A DNA stretch of 64,000 nucleotides, taken from the NCBI GenBank assembly GCA_965200615.1, contig OZ241377.1, positions 1,550,001 to 1,614,000 of the forward strand, in the 5' to 3' direction. Position 1 is the first letter of the stretch. Each line of letters begins with the position of its first letter. Position numbers and translations under genes: made by a program. Source of the stretch: Bin5 sp965200615. GTDB lineage: Bacteria > Chloroflexota > Anaerolineae > Caldilineales > Caldilineaceae. The notes below the pieces were generated by a model, which did no database searches, was not told where the DNA came from, and saw only the letters and a list, made by a program, of their open reading frames with translations. Below, piece after piece: positions 62,069-64,000 of the stretch.

Positions 62069-63025
62069 ATGCTACGCATCTCAATCTTCAAACACGATGC
62101 CGAACTAACAGACGAATGGCTCCTCCAAAAGATCGCCCTCGGCGCCGACGCCATCGACTTCGGACGTGACGCCGACATGCCCGGCGTCACCGAACAGGGC
62201 TACCCGGACCTGGATGAAGTGCGCGCCCTGCGCAAGCGTGTACGCTCCTTCGGCATCGACATCAATCGCGTCACGCTCCCCACGCTTACACAGACCTACA
62301 TCGAAGAACGGATCGGTGCCGAGGACGAGCTTGACAACGCCGCCAAAGCCCTCGAAGTCTACGGCCAGGCCCGCATCCCCATCGCCCGCCAGCGCGTCGA
62401 GGGCGACGTATTCCCGCAGATGATGGAGCAGTACCGCACCAAACATCGCGGCGGCTACATTGCCCGCGCCGAAACACTCGTGCAAGGACCACACGATATC
62501 CCCTCGCGCGCCGAACTCGAGCGCTGGTGGGGCCGCTTCTGCCATGCCTTCGAGCGGCTCACCCCCATCGCCGAAGAATACGACATCAAGCTGGCCGTCC
62601 ACCCCTCTGATACGCCCAACGTCGACACTCCTTTCGGCGGCATCGGCTTCCACCGCATCATCGACGCCTTCCCCAGCCCCAACGTCGGCTACGTCTACTG
62701 CATCGGCACCCGCTCCGAAGCCGGCGGCAGTTCACTCGTGATCGACGAGATCAACAACTACGGCCGCAAGGGCAAGCTCTTCATGCTCCACATGCGCAAT
62801 GTACGCGGCAGCCTGGCCACCGCCGGCGGCTTCGAAGAGACCCTTCTCGACGACGGCGACCTGAACATGGCCCGCATCCTGCGCGAACTGCGCAACGTCG
62901 GCTTCAGTGGCTACATCAACCCCGATCACATTCCCGACCTGCCCGGTGACAACGCGACCCGCGACATTGGCTGGGCCTACTCGATCGGATACATGAAGGC
63001 GCTCTTTGCCGCGGCAGTGGCATGA
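62069..63025 (+). CDS. Mannonate dehydratase-like enzyme
   Basis: UxuA-type TIM barrel that removes water from D-mannonate to give 2-keto-3-deoxygluconate in hexuronate breakdown. Metal-site and catalytic segments are present: VHPSDTPNVDTPFGG (His), YCIGTRSEAG (Cys), LHMRNVRGS (His/Arg) and YINPDHIP (Asp/His). At about 318 residues it is a little shorter than typical UxuA (350-395), like many divergent homologues whose substrate is unproven. ATG 62069 has AAGGA seven bases upstream; GTG 62042 and ATG 62063 are alternatives. It is consistent with the uronate-like enzymes at 53-56 kb. Confidence 0.85.
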   Translation: MLRISIFKHDAELTDEWLLQKIALGADAIDFGRDADMPGVTEQGYPDLDEVRALRKRVRSFGIDINRVTLPTLTQTYIEERIGAEDELDNAAKALEVYGQARIPIARQRVEGDVFPQMMEQYRTKHRGGYIARAETLVQGPHDIPSRAELERWWGRFCHAFERLTPIAEEYDIKLAVHPSDTPNVDTPFGGIGFHRIIDAFPSPNVGYVYCIGTRSEAGGSSLVIDEINNYGRKGKLFMLHMRNVRGSLATAGGFEETLLDDGDLNMARILRELRNVGFSGYINPDHIPDLPGDNATRDIGWAYSIGYMKALFAAAVA

Positions 63026-63132
63026 TTGCCGCCGGTGGCAGAGGGCGGAGTCAGGCGCCACGTGCAGAGTAGACGCCGGCCCTGGCCAGACCGTTCCCTA
63101 CCATATACATTGACTTTCGATGGTAGCCCAAA

Positions 63133-63719
63133 GTGCACCGATTCAGGCTTAACCGCTCAGAGTTGACACTTTGGGCGGTTCTCTTGGTGTTGGCCGTAGT
63201 CGCTCCGTTTCTACGTCTGTACCGTTTAGATGAATTCGCCCCTGGTCTTAAGTTCGACGAAGGTTGGAACGGAATCTACGCCCTCCAGGTGCTGCAAGGC
63301 GAGCACGCCCTGACATTTGGAGACAAGGATGGGCTGGGCATCTATTTGATAGCGTTGGCGACGAATTTCCTGGGTCGCACGCCGCTGGCGCTCCGATTGC
63401 CTACGGCCCTGGCCAGCGCAAGCACTGTTTTTGTGGTTTTCTGGCTGGGGCGGTTTACTGTTCGGATGGGACGAGCGCAGGCGGGAGACGCGGTGGCGCG
63501 GCCTGGTGGTTGCAGGCGTTGCATCCGGTCTGCTGGCCGTGTCGCTTGGCCAGACAGTACTGGGACACACTGAAATATCGGGGCAGCTTTCTGCCACTCT
63601 TTCTTACCCTATGTCTGGCCCTGCTATGGTGGGGATGGACGCGGCGTCGCTGGTGGGCAATCATGCTGGTCGGCGCGTGCGCGGGGCTACTGCTGCATCA
63701 GCACGGACAGGCCCACTGA
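63133..63719 (+). pseudogene. Broken membrane glycosyltransferase (GT39-like)
   Basis: The first 110 codons match the start of a dolichyl-phosphate-mannose-type transferase: a membrane helix, then RLYRLDEFAPGLKFDEGWNG with the conserved Asp-Glu, then GDKDGLGIYLIALATNFLGR. The frame then breaks near 63454-63456 (extra T in CGGTTTACTG), after which LLFGWDERRRETRWRG and GVASGLLAVSLGQTVL continue one frame over; a second break between about 63540 and 63590 moves KYRGSFLPLFLTLCLALLWW into a third frame ending at 63719. The rest of a ~500-residue enzyme is missing, so this is a pseudogene rather than one indel. Region 63720-63923 shows no gene. Confidence 0.75.
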
Positions 63720-63923
63720 ATGGACTGAAGCCAGCGCTGGCAAGAACGAAACTGGGAATCCGAGAGGCACTTTGTTGGCTCTACCTTTGTGGAATGCGCT
63801 CAGTCGGTGTAAGGTTGGTCACACGGGCGGCGCTCCCAATTCTTGCAATCAACAGGCGCAATCGATTCTTGGCGAAAGAACTTCCATCGCTTCAGCCATT
63901 TCAGTCAATCGCAGGACAGTAAG

Positions 63924-64000
63924 ATGACACTCAAAGTCGGAATCGTCGGCGCGCGCGGCATCGGTGAGAGGCACGCACGCGCATATACGCAGGATCCCCT
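63924..64000 (+). CDS. Gfo/Idh/MocA family oxidoreductase, N-terminus only
   Basis: The gene begins at ATG 63924 and runs off the window end. The visible 25 residues, MTLKVGIVGARGIGERHARA and onward, contain the Rossmann GxxGxG-like start (GARGIG) and the HARAY motif of sugar or inositol dehydrogenases of this family. NAD-dependent oxidation of a sugar or polyol would fit the neighbouring sugar-acid genes. Confidence 0.8.
   Translation, partial: MTLKVGIVGARGIGERHARAYTQDP

Overview
The window reads as one GC-rich bacterial chromosome segment, most likely from the phylum Chloroflexota (Anaerolineae/Caldilineae-like). This is inference from gene content and style: paired envelope proteins with long Pro/Thr linkers, a mevalonate-type decarboxylase, a duplicated FemAB protein, a dnaG-rpoD operon, and many DUF families common in that phylum. 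No rRNA or marker-tree evidence is available. Vegetative promoters are easy to read and close to TTGACA-N17/18-TATAAT, including one perfect match in front of dnaG.

Layout. 0.1-8.7 kb: metabolism and transport (glutamate formimidoyltransferase, ModA/ModB without ModC, double FemAB, UGP-type uridylyltransferase, gamma-glutamyltransferase). 9-15 kb: envelope proteins, a DUF3179 lipoprotein and a 54-residue membrane protein whose near-consensus promoter contains a GAAC-N4-GTTC palindrome of the LexA (SOS) type. 15.3-22.1 kb: small enzymes, tRNA-Asn, rpoD, dnaG, an SCP2 protein and a bactofilin. 22.3-24 kb: a coupled adenine methyltransferase/HNH endonuclease pair. 24-37.2 kb: housekeeping (YprB-like exonuclease, RecJ, HAD phosphatase, RlmN, L28, DegV, RecG, citrate synthase, 2-hydroxyacid dehydrogenase, HflX).

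37.7-46.5 kb is the most unusual region: a minus-strand cluster that begins with a TerY-like vWA protein, a PP2C phosphatase and an atypical protein kinase, followed by three related large proteins. These three share a ~110-residue N-terminal module (five copies in all), long Ala/Glu/Lys/Arg coiled coils, winged-helix-like segments and, in two of them, a C-terminal membrane anchor. I think this is a phospho-signalling system with dedicated scaffold proteins.

46.6-56.4 kb returns to metabolism (diphosphomevalonate decarboxylase family, DHH phosphoesterase, DUF3500, an orphan molybdopterin hydroxylase large subunit, sugar/uronate enzymes). 56.5-61.4 kb is an accessory island with decayed toxin-antitoxin genes, a split membrane/zinc-ribbon gene, and a two-gene module coding for an OLD-like ATPase with a TOPRIM-like tail and a PD-(D/E)XK-like nuclease, a plausible new defence pair. 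The window closes with a mannonate dehydratase-like gene, a broken membrane glycosyltransferase and the start of a Gfo/Idh/MocA oxidoreductase. Three genes (DUF1801, vWA, glycosyltransferase) look broken by apparently single extra bases, so either decay or assembly indels must be considered.
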